Of a stretch of DNA of 64,000 nucleotides, positions 32,344 to 42,379 are shown piece by piece. The stretch covers positions 124,371 to 188,370 of the forward strand of contig PLLO01000014.1 of assembly GCA_003142255.1 (NCBI GenBank). Direction: 5' to 3'. The stretch comes from Bacteroidales bacterium (GTDB taxonomy: Bacteria > Bacteroidota > Bacteroidia > Bacteroidales > VadinHA17). Position 1 is the stretch's first letter. Each line of letters opens with the position of its first letter. The translations under genes were made by a program, and so were the position numbers. The notes beneath the pieces were generated by a model. That model was not told the DNA's origin. It ran no database searches and saw only the letters and a list, made by a program, of their open reading frames with translations.

Positions 32344-33732
32344 TCATCTTACTTTCATGAGCATCCTTCCAAACCTGAGCTTCTTAAGGCCCGATGATTC
32401 CTTATCGATCGACAGCCAGATAAACTTCGGCTTGCCAACAATATGATCTTCCGGCACAAATCCCCAGTACCTTGAATCGGCTGAATTGTGACGGTTGTCA
32501 CCCATCATGAAATAATAATTCATCTTGAAAGTATAGCTATCAGCAGCCTTACCATTAATATATATGGCGTTCCCTTCAACCTTAAAATCATTGCCTTCAT
32601 AAACATCGATTATCCTTTCGTAAAGGCAGATATTAGATGTATCAATTTTAACTGTAGCCCCTTTTACCGGAATCCAGAGCGGACCAAAATTATCTTCATT
32701 CCATTTTAGCACTGGATCAAACGGAAATATATGCGGTGCATACTCCCCCTTCGCAGAATGGAATTGGGCTACGTTGGTGACGAATGGAAGCTTTGACAAC
32801 GCTTCGGCCGTCTGCTTTGTCAGGAATAGAAGATATGCTGAACCTGAACTCATAACCTGGTCGGATCTCGAAATATTGAGCCTCCCGAAGGTTCTTGGGT
32901 TTATTAAATTCCCGTTGGTGTTTACAACATAAGATGTCTGCTGTGTTTTGTTTTCCTGGACAAGCTTGCCATTTATATAAAGATCCCCTCCTTTTATATA
33001 TATGGTATCTCCCGGAATGCCGATGCATCTTTTCACATAGTTATCGCGCCTGTCAACCGGACGATAGATTACTGTAAACCTGCTTCGTATATCCTTCCTT
33101 GCCATAGGCATGTAATAGCTGATGGGCCTGGGGTTCGGGCTGCCATAGTTTTCGCGGGCCTGCATCTCCGTGGCATCTCTTCTCACAATTTCATAGTAGC
33201 TTGTAGTCTGGTCCTCCACTACCACGGTATCACCAGCCGGAAAGTTGAAGACGATGGGATCGTTATTCTTTACTTTTCCGCCGCCTGCAAGCCGGTTATA
33301 TTTCCAGAGAATAAGATTTGACCACGATCTGGTCTTAAGTATCGGCATGGTGTGCTGCGTGAAGGGGAATGCTATGGGCGTATTCGGCATCCTGGGGCCG
33401 TATGCAAGCTTGCTGACAAAAAGGTGGTCGCCAACAAGAAGAGATTTCTCCATCGATGGTGTTGGTATCCGGTAATTCTGAAAAAGAAAAATATTTATAA
33501 GTGTCACGGCTATCACTGCAAAAATAAGCGCATCAAGCCACTCTATAAAAGTGCTGTTGTTACCGTCCCTCCTCTTCCAGAATGTCCAGTTGACCTTTTT
33601 CGAGATATATAAATCATAAATTATTCCGAGCCCAATAAGGAGCCAGAAATTCCCGATCCAGATAACGACCAGAATATAAATTATTGAAACGATCGCGAAC
33701 TTAATGTATTTCTTCTGAAAATATTTATTCAT
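32344..33732 (-). CDS. lepB: Signal peptidase I (long Bacteroidetes form)
   Basis: A 462-residue S26 peptidase that removes signal peptides at the periplasmic face. Two N-terminal hydrophobic segments (about 12-40 and 64-84) precede the catalytic domain. The Ser-Lys dyad is Ser93 in [14 protein letters not shown] and Lys234 in [33 protein letters not shown] is the family box E. It is longer than the E. coli form (324 residues) owing to insertions between and after these boxes, as is usual in this phylum. It follows dapB by 41 bases on the same strand. Confidence 0.94.
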   Translation of the reverse strand: MNKYFQKKYIKFAIVSIIYILVVIWIGNFWLLIGLGIIYDLYISKKVNWTFWKRRDGNNSTFIEWLDALIFAVIAVTLINIFLFQNYRIPTPSMEKSLLVGDHLFVSKLAYGPRMPNTPIAFPFTQHTMPILKTRSWSNLILWKYNRLAGGGKVKNNDPIVFNFPAGDTVVVEDQTTSYYEIVRRDATEMQARENYGSPNPRPISYYMPMARKDIRSRFTVIYRPVDRRDNYVKRCIGIPGDTIYIKGGDLYINGKLVQENKTQQTSYVVNTNGNLINPRTFGRLNISRSDQVMSSGSAYLLFLTKQTAEALSKLPFVTNVAQFHSAKGEYAPHIFPFDPVLKWNEDNFGPLWIPVKGATVKIDTSNICLYERIIDVYEGNDFKVEGNAIYINGKAADSYTFKMNYYFMMGDNRHNSADSRYWGFVPEDHIVGKPKFIWLSIDKESSGLKKLRFGRMLMKVR

Positions 33733-33773
33733 AACAGATTGATTTTTTGAAGCGTTAAAAGTATAAAATTAAA

Positions 33774-34490
33774 TCAGAATCCGAGTACATCACTCATTTT
33801 GAACACTCCTTTTCTGTTATGAATGAACTCTGCAGCAACGACAGCGCCAAGCGCCAATCCCTTCCTGTTTTTAGCCTCATGTCTAAGGCTTATGGTGTCA
33901 ATCTCAGAATCCCATATTACTGTATGTGTTCCCGGAACTATTTCCTCACGGATTGAACGTACAGGGATCATATTTTCAGACTTATCATTCTCAAAGCACC
34001 ATCCCTTGTATCCCTGATGCTGATCTCTAATGCCATCGGCAAGTGAAATTGCCGTTCCGCTCGGAGCATCAAGCTTTTTGGTATGATGGATCTCTTCAAT
34101 GGATACAGAATAGTCGCGGTACTTGTTCATCTGTTTTGCAAGCTCGCTGTTAAGCATGAAAAGAATATTTACACCGATGCTATAATTTGATGAGTGAATA
34201 AATGAGGATCCGTTATCCATGCATATTTTAGCTGCCTTCTCATAATCCTTAAGCCAGCCGGTAGTGCCTGAAACAACCGGGACTTTGCTTTCAAGGCAAG
34301 TGGAAATATTTCTGAATGCTGCCTCAGGAAACGAAAACTCTATTGCTACATCAATTTCCTCAAGGTTTTTTGCATTCAGATCGCCAGGGTTCTCAATATC
34401 AATAATAAGTGAGACGGAGTGGCCCCTCTTAAGGACGGTCTCCTCAATGGCATGGCCCATCCTTCCATAGCCTATCAATGCTATCTTCAT
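33774..34490 (-). CDS. dapB: 4-hydroxy-tetrahydrodipicolinate reductase
   Basis: A 238-residue enzyme of diaminopimelate and lysine synthesis that reduces the product of DapA. The nucleotide-binding motif IALIGYGRMG lies at the N-terminus; SIEEIHHTKKLDAPSGTAI holds the catalytic His and Lys. The open frame extends to 34562, but ATG 34490 gives the normal start; the extra 24 residues have no family counterpart. Other lysine genes, lysC and lysA, are 13 kb away. Probably cotranscribed with lepB. Confidence 0.94.
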   Translation of the reverse strand: MKIALIGYGRMGHAIEETVLKRGHSVSLIIDIENPGDLNAKNLEEIDVAIEFSFPEAAFRNISTCLESKVPVVSGTTGWLKDYEKAAKICMDNGSSFIHSSNYSIGVNILFMLNSELAKQMNKYRDYSVSIEEIHHTKKLDAPSGTAISLADGIRDQHQGYKGWCFENDKSENMIPVRSIREEIVPGTHTVIWDSEIDTISLRHEAKNRKGLALGAVVAAEFIHNRKGVFKMSDVLGF

Positions 34491-34569
34491 GGTTTTGTTT
34501 TTTGCGAAGTTATCTCTTTTGGAATACGAGGCATCATAAGGAACCCATAAAATTCTTAACAATTAGTTA

Positions 34570-34635
34570 AAACTAACCCCGGACTTCAGTCCGGGGTAGC
34601 ATAAACCTCCCGACCCCGGGCTTTAGCCCCCGATT
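34570..34635. repeat. Pair of GC-rich palindromes upstream of the amidohydrolase
   Basis: ACCCCGGACTTCAGTCCGGGGT, split as a 10-bp stem, and CCCGGGCTTTAGCCCCCG lie side by side in the 225-base divergent gap between dapB and the amidohydrolase gene. Confidence 0.6.
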
Positions 34636-34715
34636 CTTCAACTTATTTTCTCTTTCTGCATTCTTATCTTATCTGTTTTATTTTCATATATTTCAAATCT
34701 TAAAAACCCGGACCC

Positions 34716-36404
34716 ATGAAAAAAGCATTGTCGTTAATATCAATAACACTTATGATTATGTCAGCTTCTTGCAACAAACATGAAAAAGCCGATCTCGTAA
34801 TACTTAATGGGGAAGTACTTACCATCGATGAAGCCAATCCTATGACTGAAGCAATAGCTGTCAAAGGTGATCTCATCGTTGCTATCGGCACCTCAGAAAA
34901 GATCAAAGGCTGGATCGAAGAAAAAAAGACTGAAGTAATCGATGCAGCAGGAAGACTGGTGATCCCAGGTTTTAACGACGCTCATCTTCATTTTGGTCCC
35001 CTTAACCCTGACTTCATTGAGCTTCGCTATACCACAAATCCTGAGGTGATTACAGAAAAAGTTCGGGAGCAGGTATCGAGGACAAAGCCAGGAGTAGCGA
35101 TCAGGGGCGGCCACTGGGAGCATGAGATGTTCACTGACAGGAAATGGCCCTCAAAGGAACTCATCGATAAAGTCTCCCATGATAACCCAGTGCTGCTGGA
35201 ACGGGCCGATGGGCACTCCGTACTTGTCAATAGCTATGTTTTGAGAAACTCAGGAATAACGAAGGATACTCCGGATCCGTTCGGAGGGGAAATACAAGAG
35301 GATGCTGTAACCGGGGAGCCTACCGGAATTCTGAAGGATGCCGCCATGGACCTGATTAAGACCGGAGAAGTGAAAGCAGAGAGAACTCCTGCCGAGCAGA
35401 CTGCAAGGGAATGGCAGGGTTATCTGCTTGCCATGAAGGAGGCACGTGAGTTTGGAGTAACCAGCCTTCAGAATGCCGGAGCTGCGGATTTTGGTGCATA
35501 TGAGCGACTTCAGAAAGAGGGTCAGCTTACAAGCAGGATCGATATTGGCGAACCTCTGACAGGCGATTCAGCTGTACTATTGAAATATAGGGAAATTGAA
35601 GCTAAATATCCTAAAGAGGGAAACTGGATCAGGTTTGGATACCTGAAAGCTTTCGCTGATGGATCGATGGGATCAGGTACAGCCCTTATGTTTGAACCAT
35701 TCAGCGATGTACCAACATCATCAGGTCTTGCCATGTGGCCATACGAAGAACTTGAAAAAATGGTGCTTGCAGCAGATAAGGCAGGCTTCCAGATTGGTAT
35801 TCATGCTATAGGCGACAAGGCAAATAACTGGGCACTCAACGCATTTGAAAAAGCAGAGCAGGTAAATGGCAGGCACGACAGCCGGAACAGGATCGAGCAC
35901 GCACAGACAATACGGAACTCCGACATTCCAAGATTTGCACAACTGGGAGTGATACCGTCAATGCAACCTACACATTGCATAACCGACAAGAGGTTCTATG
36001 AGAAGCGGGTAGGGATCGAGCGCTGCAAGGAAGCATATGTCTGGCGAAGCCTGATAAATGCAGGATCAATTCTTGCTTTTGGAACTGATTACCAGGTCGA
36101 GCCACTGAACCCGATGGAGGGGCTTTATGCAGCAGTTACAAGGAAGGACAGGCTCGGAGAGCCGGGCGACGGATGGTTCCCGGAACAAAAGCTTACTATG
36201 CAGGAGGCAATAAAATATTATACGTATGGATCTGCCTATGCTCAGTTCATGGACGACAGAAAAGGAATGATCAGAAAAGGTTACCTGGCCGATATTGTGA
36301 TAGTTGATAAGGATCTGCTGACCATTTCTGAAAATGAGATAATGAAAACGAAGGTCGATTATACCATTGTCGGAGGAAAGGTTGTGTATTCGTCAGGTAA
36401 GTGA
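34716..36404 (+). CDS. Amidohydrolase family 3 (YtcJ-like) lipoprotein
   Basis: A 562-residue metal-dependent hydrolase with a lipoprotein leader (MKKALSLISITLMIMSASC). Metal-ligand motifs are PGFNDAHLHFG near residue 90, GIHAIGDKANNWAL, NRIEHAQT, and a late GTDYQVEPLNP with the catalytic Asp. The family hydrolyses N-formyl or other amide bonds, but the substrate cannot be read from sequence. Extracytoplasmic location is inferred from the lipobox. Its last 12 bases overlap the stop of the convergent YkgJ-type gene. Confidence 0.86.
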   Translation: MKKALSLISITLMIMSASCNKHEKADLVILNGEVLTIDEANPMTEAIAVKGDLIVAIGTSEKIKGWIEEKKTEVIDAAGRLVIPGFNDAHLHFGPLNPDFIELRYTTNPEVITEKVREQVSRTKPGVAIRGGHWEHEMFTDRKWPSKELIDKVSHDNPVLLERADGHSVLVNSYVLRNSGITKDTPDPFGGEIQEDAVTGEPTGILKDAAMDLIKTGEVKAERTPAEQTAREWQGYLLAMKEAREFGVTSLQNAGAADFGAYERLQKEGQLTSRIDIGEPLTGDSAVLLKYREIEAKYPKEGNWIRFGYLKAFADGSMGSGTALMFEPFSDVPTSSGLAMWPYEELEKMVLAADKAGFQIGIHAIGDKANNWALNAFEKAEQVNGRHDSRNRIEHAQTIRNSDIPRFAQLGVIPSMQPTHCITDKRFYEKRVGIERCKEAYVWRSLINAGSILAFGTDYQVEPLNPMEGLYAAVTRKDRLGEPGDGWFPEQKLTMQEAIKYYTYGSAYAQFMDDRKGMIRKGYLADIVIVDKDLLTISENEIMKTKVDYTIVGGKVVYSSGK

Positions 36405-36632
36405 CTCCAAAATCCTGAAAGCATCCTCCCTGTTGTTCCCGCAGAAATCCGGCTCGGCCTGGTAATCGGAACATACCCTGGGCCTGGAAGGATCACCGAA
36501 AAGACCGCACTTGTAATCATTGAGCAGATGAATGCACCTCACTCCTGCCGCTTTGCCAGATGGCATTCCGGGGATCGGTGAAGAAATCGATATTGCTATG
36601 CAGCAGGCTCCGCAATTTGGGCGACAATCCAT
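36393..36632 (-). CDS. YkgJ-family cysteine cluster protein
   Basis: A 79-residue protein with the pattern CRPNCGACC near the N-terminus, a single Cys in RCIHL, CGLF, and later RVCSDYQAEPDFCG; these cysteines probably bind iron-sulphur or zinc, as in the UPF0153/YkgJ family. ATG 36632 is chosen: the frame stays open upstream to 36707, but those codons are the AAAAG-type repeat and would give only a Phe/Tyr-rich hydrophobic stretch. It overlaps the amidohydrolase end by 12 bases, tail to tail. Function unknown. Confidence 0.82.
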   Translation of the reverse strand: MDCRPNCGACCIAISISSPIPGMPSGKAAGVRCIHLLNDYKCGLFGDPSRPRVCSDYQAEPDFCGNNREDAFRILESLT

Positions 36633-36635
36633 AAG

Positions 36636-36742
36636 TGAAAGATAAAAGACAAAAGTAAAAAGATAAAAGTAAAAAGGCAAAAGGTAAAAGGTAAAAGCAA
36701 AAGTCAAAAAATCCCCTCCCTGGAGGGGTCGGGGGTGGGTTT
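36636..36742. repeat. AAAAG-type repeat (long copy) with adjoining palindrome
   Basis: From 36638 to about 36711, units GATAAAAG, ACAAAAG, TAAAAAG and GGTAAAA follow each other; the first 24 bases are identical with copies at 399-422 and 46545-46570. The palindrome CCCCTCCCTGGAGGGG adjoins at 36712-36728, then a G-rich GGTCGGGGGTGGG. Confidence 0.75.
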
Positions 36743-36778
36743 ATTGATAAAAAATAAAATAAGAAAGTGAATTAGTTG

Positions 36779-36786
36779 TAATTTTG
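36779..36786 (+). promoter_or_regulatory. Bacteroidetes -7 box (TAATTTTG) before trmD
   Basis: An exact TAnnTTTG match 15 bases before ATG 36802. It overlaps the TTG at 36784 that would otherwise open the frame. Confidence 0.5.
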
Positions 36787-36801
36787 AACAAATCCTTTGT
36801 G

Positions 36802-37479
36802 ATGCGAATAGACATTTTGACCGCAGTACCGGAACTCCTTGAGAGTCCTCTCGGCTACTCGATTGTTAAACGGGCCAGGGATAAAGGGCTGGCAGAGATC
36901 AATGTGATAAACCTTCACGAATTTACGACTGACAAATATAAATCCGTTGACGACTATGCCTTTGGGGGCGGTGCCGGAATGGTTATGATGATCGAACCTG
37001 TCTTCAGGGCAATTGAGAAGCTTAAAAGTGAAAGGGATTATGATGAGATAATATATACCTCACCTGATGGAGAAAAATTCACCCAGAAAATCGCAAACAG
37101 GCTTTCCCTCCTGAACAATATCATTATTCTCGCCGGACACTATAAGGGAGTTGACCAGAGAATCAGGGAACACCTGGTAACCATGGAGATTTCCATGGGT
37201 GATTTTGTCCTTTCAGGAGGAGAGCTGCCTGCAGCCGCCATTACGGATGCAATTGTGAGGCTGCTCCCTGGTGCCCTTGGTGATGAGCAGTCGGCCCTCT
37301 CCGACTCTTTCCAGGATGATCTTCTTGCTCCTCCCGTTTATACAAGACCATCTGAATTCAAAGGATGGAAGGTGCCCGATGTCCTGCTCTCAGGTCATGC
37401 TGCGGAAATCGAAAAATGGAGGCATGAACAGTCGCTGGAAAGAACCCAGAAGCTGCGACCAGACCTTCTGGACGATTAA
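36802..37479 (+). CDS. trmD: tRNA (guanine37-N1)-methyltransferase
   Basis: A 225-residue SPOUT methyltransferase making m1G37 in tRNAs with a G36. Diagnostic stretches: [13 protein letters not shown] at the start, [26 protein letters not shown], and the trefoil-knot segment [16 protein letters not shown]. The start is ATG 36802 rather than the upstream TTG, because of the promoter box and family alignment. It is not in the usual rpsP-rimM-trmD-rplS operon here; it stands alone. Confidence 0.94.
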   Translation: MRIDILTAVPELLESPLGYSIVKRARDKGLAEINVINLHEFTTDKYKSVDDYAFGGGAGMVMMIEPVFRAIEKLKSERDYDEIIYTSPDGEKFTQKIANRLSLLNNIIILAGHYKGVDQRIREHLVTMEISMGDFVLSGGELPAAAITDAIVRLLPGALGDEQSALSDSFQDDLLAPPVYTRPSEFKGWKVPDVLLSGHAAEIEKWRHEQSLERTQKLRPDLLDD

Positions 37480-37489
37480 CAATAAAACT

Positions 37490-37590
37490 AACCACGAAGA
37501 GCACTAAGGAAAATCACAAAGAACACAAAGAATTTTGACTTCATTCACCTTCGTGCTCTTCGTGTGAACTTTGTGTCCTTCGTGGTTAAA
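37490..37590. repeat. 101-base inverted repeat (MITE-like)
   Basis: Arms of about 45 bases: TAACCACGAAGAGCAC and CACAAAGAACACAAAG face CTTCGTGCTCTTCGTG and CTTTGTGTCCTTCGTGGTTA. No coding sequence lies inside. It fills most of the 249-base trmD-rocD gap; the remainder is AT-rich and holds the presumed rocD promoter. Confidence 0.7.
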
Positions 37591-37728
37591 TCAAAAAATC
37601 TATATCTACCATATTTTTATAATTTTATCCTAATAAGAATCTCAGACTTTCGATTTTGAAATAAGAAAAAGCTTTTGTAAAATTGTGGCTTATATTAATC
37701 AAAATATAACTAATTAATAATCAATAAC

Positions 37729-38940
37729 ATGAATGCACAGGATTATATTAACCGCGAAGAAAAGTATGGTGCACACAACTACCATCCGCTTCCGGTGGTT
37801 CTTGAGAGAGGCGAAGGTCCTTTTGTCTGGGATGTTAACGGTAAAAGGTATTTTGACTTCCTGTCGGCTTATTCAGCTGTGAACCAGGGTCATTGCCATC
37901 CTAAAATTATCAAAGCCCTTACAGACCAGGCTCAGAAGCTCACGCTCACATCAAGGGCATTCTATAATACTGTTCTTGGCGAGTATGAAGAGTATGTCAC
38001 AAAGTACTTTAAATATGACAAGGTTCTTCCCATGAATTCAGGCGCCGAAGCTGACGAGACGGCCTTGAAGCTTTGCCGTAAATGGGCTTATAAGAAAAAA
38101 GGTATAAAGCAGGATAAGGCTAAGATCATTGCATGCGAAGGCAACTTTCACGGCCGCACGATTACTATCATTTCCATGTCGACCGATCCTGAAGCAAGGA
38201 ACGATTATGGTCCCTTCACTCCAGGAATAGTCATAATTCCATATAATGATCTGAAAGCTCTGGAGAAAGCTCTTCAGGACCCGGATGTTGCAGGTTTCCT
38301 TGTTGAACCGGTCCAGGGTGAAGCCGGTGTTTTTGTCCCCGATGAAGGATACCTTAAGAAAGCATACGATCTCTGCAAAAAAAATAATGTCCTTTTCATT
38401 GCCGATGAAGTACAGACCGGGATTGGACGTACCGGAAAGCTTCTGGCTTGCGATCATGAAGGTGTAAGGCCCGATATACTGATCCTTGGGAAAGCACTTT
38501 CAGGTGGTGTTATGCCAATATCGGCCGTTCTTGCCGATGACGAGATCATGCTTACAATCAAACCGGGTGAACACGGCTCGACATTCGGAGGAAATGCTCT
38601 TGCAGCAAAAGTGGCAATTGCCGCTCTCGAAGTGATCAAAAACGAAAAGCTTGCCGAGAATGCCGAAAAACTGGGTAAAATTTTCCGCGATGAGATGAAA
38701 AGTGTAAAATCAGACATGATTGAACTCGTACGCGGGAAAGGACTCCTTAATGCAATCGTTATCAGGCCGAAAGGCGGCAAAACAGCATGGGATGTCTGTC
38801 TGGCAATGATGGATAAGGGTCTGATTGCCAAGCCGACACACGAGCATATTATCAGGTTTGCTCCTCCCCTTGTGATCACCGAGCCTCAACTGAAGGAAGC
38901 TATCTCTCTGATCAAGGAGGCATTTAAACTATTTGAATAA
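37729..38940 (+). CDS. rocD: Ornithine--oxo-acid aminotransferase
   Basis: A 403-residue class III PLP aminotransferase converting ornithine and 2-oxoglutarate to glutamate semialdehyde. The PLP lysine is Lys255 in [24 protein letters not shown] and [13 protein letters not shown] are the standard binding segments; the N-terminal [18 protein letters not shown] and [18 protein letters not shown] are close to known ornithine aminotransferases rather than acetylornithine enzymes. It links arginine catabolism to proline and glutamate. Not obviously in an operon. Confidence 0.92.
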   Translation: MNAQDYINREEKYGAHNYHPLPVVLERGEGPFVWDVNGKRYFDFLSAYSAVNQGHCHPKIIKALTDQAQKLTLTSRAFYNTVLGEYEEYVTKYFKYDKVLPMNSGAEADETALKLCRKWAYKKKGIKQDKAKIIACEGNFHGRTITIISMSTDPEARNDYGPFTPGIVIIPYNDLKALEKALQDPDVAGFLVEPVQGEAGVFVPDEGYLKKAYDLCKKNNVLFIADEVQTGIGRTGKLLACDHEGVRPDILILGKALSGGVMPISAVLADDEIMLTIKPGEHGSTFGGNALAAKVAIAALEVIKNEKLAENAEKLGKIFRDEMKSVKSDMIELVRGKGLLNAIVIRPKGGKTAWDVCLAMMDKGLIAKPTHEHIIRFAPPLVITEPQLKEAISLIKEAFKLFE

Positions 38941-39002
38941 AGTTTTGTTTATACAATTACAGGTTAATCGATATTCCGGGACTTACACACAAAAAAAGCA
39001 CT

Positions 39003-40787
39003 ATGCTAAAAATAAAAAGCATCCTAAATACCCTTCTGCCGTTAACTCTCATAATCCTTATGTTCTCATGCAGGGGTTATCGTAAGGTAACAGTTGAGGA
39101 ACTTGAGAATCACATCAAATATCTTTCGTCAGATTCACTGAAAGGCAGGCTTGCAGGTTCTGAAGGCGACAGTCTTGCTGCATTTTATATAAGAAATGCA
39201 CTCGCTTCATACGGGTTTAAAAATCTTACCGGTGATGGTCTCCAGAGATTCAGAGTTACCATCAAGCTCGTGGCAGGACCCGAAAATTCACTCTCGTTCA
39301 ATGAAACAAATTTTACTCCCGGAAAAGATTTTATGCCGTTTGCATTCAGCTCGAATTCAGGACTTATTGCTGAAGCAGTTTTCGCCGGTTACGGATTTAA
39401 CATTAATGGCGACAGCCTGAAATGGAACGATTACAAGGGCGTAGATGTCAAGGACAAGTGGGTTCTTATACTCAGGGCAGATCCTGAGACCGATAAATCA
39501 AAAAGCCCGTTCATCCCCTACAGCGGCGATCGTGACAAGGTGATGGCTGCAAAAGACATGGGTGCAGCCGGGGTATTGCTGGTTTCAGGTATAAATTATG
39601 ACTCCCAGGACACATTTGAATCATTAAACGCCAATGATTTTTCGACCGATATTCCGGTATTCAGGGTTAAAAGGGATGCAGCTGATCTTATACTTTCAAA
39701 AACCGGGAAAAAAATTGCTGATCTCGAGAAGAGACTCAACGAAACCAGGAAACCCTTCAGTTTTGCTACCAAAGCTGTCGTAAGCGGCAAAGCAGAGATA
39801 ATAAAGGAGATGGGCACTGCAAGGAATGTTGAAATGATTCTTCCCGGTGAAGATGAAACCCTTAAGAATGAATATGTAATAATAGGTGCACATTTTGATC
39901 ACCTTGGAATGGGCGGTCCCGGATCCACAAGCAGGGCTGTCGACACCATTGCTGTGCATCACGGAGCTGATGATAATGCCTCTGGAGTAAGCCTGATGCT
40001 CGAGCTTGCTGAAAAAATTGCTCATTCGAGCGGAAGCCATAAAAGAAGCATTATATGTCTTTCCTTTTCGGGTGAAGAGGAAGGACTTCTCGGTTCAAAA
40101 TATTTTGCCGATCATCCAGGGATAGATCTTACCAAAGTAAATACCATGATCAATCTCGATATGGTTGGAAGGTTGCAGGAGAGTAACGTCTTGCAGATAA
40201 GCGGCGTCGGCACTGCTGAAGGATTCAGGGAATTGGTTACGTCGGAAGACGATACTAATATCATCAAGCTTACATTATCCGATGAAGGTTTCGGTCCCTC
40301 AGATCACTCTTCATTCTACGGAAAAAATATACCTGTTCTTTTCTATACAACAGGTGCACATCTTGACTATCATACGCCTTCAGATACATATGATAAGATA
40401 AACTACAAGGGAATGATAAAAATTTCTGATCCCATATACAAGGTTATTGAAAAGCTCTCCAATTCACCTGAGAAGCTTAAATTCAGGGAAGCAGGTCCGA
40501 AAGTGGAACAAGGCCGGCAGGTCAGAAGGAAAGGTGTTACATTGGGTATTATGCCCGATTTTGCCGGTAATATAAAAAACGGCCTGCGGGCTGATTTTGT
40601 GACACCCGGTAAACCGGCAGCTATCGGCGGAATGAAAAAAGGAGACATAATCACCTCAATAAACGGGAAAACTGTAAACAACATACAGGACTACATGTTC
40701 CGGATGGCCCAGTTCAAGCACGGCCAGAGTATTGTTGTTGAGGTTCTTCGCGACGGTACGAAAATTAACCTTCTTGTTCAACTTTAA
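39003..40787 (+). CDS. M28-family zinc aminopeptidase lipoprotein with C-terminal PDZ domain
   Basis: A 594-residue exported peptidase with lipobox ILMFSC (Cys23). A protease-associated insert (about 115-240) precedes the catalytic domain. Zinc ligands and catalytic residues are visible: IGAHFDHLG, HGADDNASG, SFSGEEEGLLGS, INLDMVGR and TPSDTYDKIN with a His in LDYHTPSD. A PDZ domain (about 500-594) carries LGIMPDF and GGMKKGDIITSINGKTV. It probably degrades peptides in the periplasm or at the outer membrane. A membrane-protein gene follows after 24 bases. Confidence 0.9.
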   Translation: MLKIKSILNTLLPLTLIILMFSCRGYRKVTVEELENHIKYLSSDSLKGRLAGSEGDSLAAFYIRNALASYGFKNLTGDGLQRFRVTIKLVAGPENSLSFNETNFTPGKDFMPFAFSSNSGLIAEAVFAGYGFNINGDSLKWNDYKGVDVKDKWVLILRADPETDKSKSPFIPYSGDRDKVMAAKDMGAAGVLLVSGINYDSQDTFESLNANDFSTDIPVFRVKRDAADLILSKTGKKIADLEKRLNETRKPFSFATKAVVSGKAEIIKEMGTARNVEMILPGEDETLKNEYVIIGAHFDHLGMGGPGSTSRAVDTIAVHHGADDNASGVSLMLELAEKIAHSSGSHKRSIICLSFSGEEEGLLGSKYFADHPGIDLTKVNTMINLDMVGRLQESNVLQISGVGTAEGFRELVTSEDDTNIIKLTLSDEGFGPSDHSSFYGKNIPVLFYTTGAHLDYHTPSDTYDKINYKGMIKISDPIYKVIEKLSNSPEKLKFREAGPKVEQGRQVRRKGVTLGIMPDFAGNIKNGLRADFVTPGKPAAIGGMKKGDIITSINGKTVNNIQDYMFRMAQFKHGQSIVVEVLRDGTKINLLVQL

Positions 40788-40811
40788 TCCGGAGATATCT
40801 CATCTCATGCA

Positions 40812-41708
40812 ATGAAAAAATTCCTGCTCTGGACACTGGCTTTTATAATTACTCTTTGCGCTGCATATTACCAGAGAAAAACCGGTCCCACATACCCTAA
40901 AAGAGTAAATATCATGCTCAACGGCTCAGCATGTGAATTGAAGCTTACCAGGAGCATAGGACTTGATGAACGTTCACAGATAAAACTGAATGTGAATGAT
41001 ACATCAATAAAAGCTGTTGCATGGTATAAGAGATTCCAATCCGAAGATAAGTACCAGCCGGCATCCTTTAAATATAAAGTGTATCCTGTACACTCATTCG
41101 TAATGAACAGGATTTTCAAGATGACAAAGGAAAAAGGACTATTTGCCGATATTCCTGCCCAGCCTGCTGCCGGAAAGCTCCAGTACTATATTGAGATCAC
41201 CGATTCAAAGGGAACTCAGACAATTCTCAGGGAGGAGCCTGTTGTTGTTCGTTTTAAAGGCGGGATACCTGGATATATTCTGCTCCCTCATATCCTGATT
41301 ATGTTCATTGCGATGTTCTTTTCGACAGCAGCCGGTCTGCTTGCCATGGCTAAAGTCCCTTCTTATAAGAAATATGGCGCATGGACGCTGGGATTGCTGT
41401 TTGCCGGAGGAGCTATCCTCGGGCCATTGGTACAGAAATTTGCATTCGGCGAACTCTGGACCGGAATCCCCTTTGGCTGGGACCTTACAGATAACAAAAC
41501 ACTTATTGCATTGATATTCTGGATTATTGCTGTCATTATGAACCGTAAAAAAGAGAAGCCTCTCTATACGGTTCTGGCCGCATTCGTCCTTCTCTTAATC
41601 TTTTCCATCCCCCACTCTCTTTTTGGTTCCCAGCTTAATTATACAACCGGACAGGTCACTCAAGGGTTAATTCTTGCATTTTTTATGGGAATTAAAAAAA
41701 ATTCTTAA
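40812..41708 (+). CDS. Uncharacterised membrane protein
   Basis: A 298-residue protein with an N-terminal hydrophobic helix (4-20), an extracytoplasmic domain of about 125 residues rich in beta-strand pattern (VNIMLNGSACELKL..YYIEITDS), and five C-terminal hydrophobic segments (about 153-178, 188-208, 227-243, 250-269, 279-293). No family with a known role was recognised. The 24-base gap from the M28 peptidase gene suggests cotranscription and perhaps a joint envelope function. Confidence 0.75.
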   Translation: MKKFLLWTLAFIITLCAAYYQRKTGPTYPKRVNIMLNGSACELKLTRSIGLDERSQIKLNVNDTSIKAVAWYKRFQSEDKYQPASFKYKVYPVHSFVMNRIFKMTKEKGLFADIPAQPAAGKLQYYIEITDSKGTQTILREEPVVVRFKGGIPGYILLPHILIMFIAMFFSTAAGLLAMAKVPSYKKYGAWTLGLLFAGGAILGPLVQKFAFGELWTGIPFGWDLTDNKTLIALIFWIIAVIMNRKKEKPLYTVLAAFVLLLIFSIPHSLFGSQLNYTTGQVTQGLILAFFMGIKKNS

Positions 41709-41732
41709 ATTGAGTGCAGCATTAAAATGTTC

Positions 41733-41769
41733 CCCACGTCTTTCTATCAGAAAAGTAAAAGAACGTGGG
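41733..41769 (+). other. Inverted repeat before the ECF sigma gene
   Basis: CCCACGT plus CTTT (41733-41743) pairs with AAAG plus ACGTGGG (41758-41769) with one bulged base. There is no T run after it, so it is more likely an operator or leader hairpin for the sigma gene than a terminator of the upstream one. Confidence 0.4.
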
Positions 41770-41806
41770 TGCAGTTTCATATAAAACTACTAGTCTTTTT
41801 CCAAAG

Positions 41807-42376
41807 ATGACAAATGTTGAAGCGGCATTTAAGAATCTGCACCAGGATTTACTTGACGGATGTAAAGATGGTGACCAGAAAGCTCAGTTCCAGATCTACA
41901 AGTTATACTACAAGGCAATGTATAACACAAGCCTCCGGATTGTGAGCGATACGATGGAAGCCGAGGATGTTATGCAGGAATCTTTCCTGGCGGCCTTTGA
42001 AAAGATTGATACATATTCCGGAATAGTAAGCTTCGGGGCCTGGTTGAAAAAAATTGTAATCAACCGCTCACTCGACGCACTGAACAAAAGAAAAGCAGTC
42101 TTTGAAGATATTGAGTTACATGCAGGTATTAAGGATGAGAGCCACGAAGAGTCAATGAGGAATGAAGAGATTGATGTCAGGGTCGAAGCAGTAAAAGAGG
42201 CGATTGAAAGACTGCCGGACGGGTACAGGGTTATCCTCTCACTTTACCTCCTTGAAGGTTATGACCATGACGAAATTGCTGATATCCTGAAAATTAACAG
42301 CAGCACATCGCGGTCGCAGCTTTCAAGGGCCAAGCAGAGACTCATAGGAGAACTAAAAAAGAATGAAAATTATTAA
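41807..42376 (+). CDS. ECF-type RNA polymerase sigma factor
   Basis: A 189-residue sigma-70 family protein with region 2 (YNTSLRIVSDTMEAEDVMQESFLAAFEKI) and region 4 (ERLPDGYRVILSLYLLEGYDHDEIADIL then SSTSRSQLSRAKQRL). ATG 41807 is preferred over GTG 41765, which lies inside an inverted repeat. Three bases separate it from a membrane protein that is probably its anti-sigma factor, followed by an adhesin gene. It is distinct from the SusC-linked sigma factor at 53476. Confidence 0.9.
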   Translation: MTNVEAAFKNLHQDLLDGCKDGDQKAQFQIYKLYYKAMYNTSLRIVSDTMEAEDVMQESFLAAFEKIDTYSGIVSFGAWLKKIVINRSLDALNKRKAVFEDIELHAGIKDESHEESMRNEEIDVRVEAVKEAIERLPDGYRVILSLYLLEGYDHDEIADILKINSSTSRSQLSRAKQRLIGELKKNENY

Positions 42377-42379
42377 GTC

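Noticed and set aside
34491-34562. N-terminal extension of dapB
   Set aside because: The nucleotide-binding motif of DapB normally starts within the first residues, exactly as from ATG 34490.
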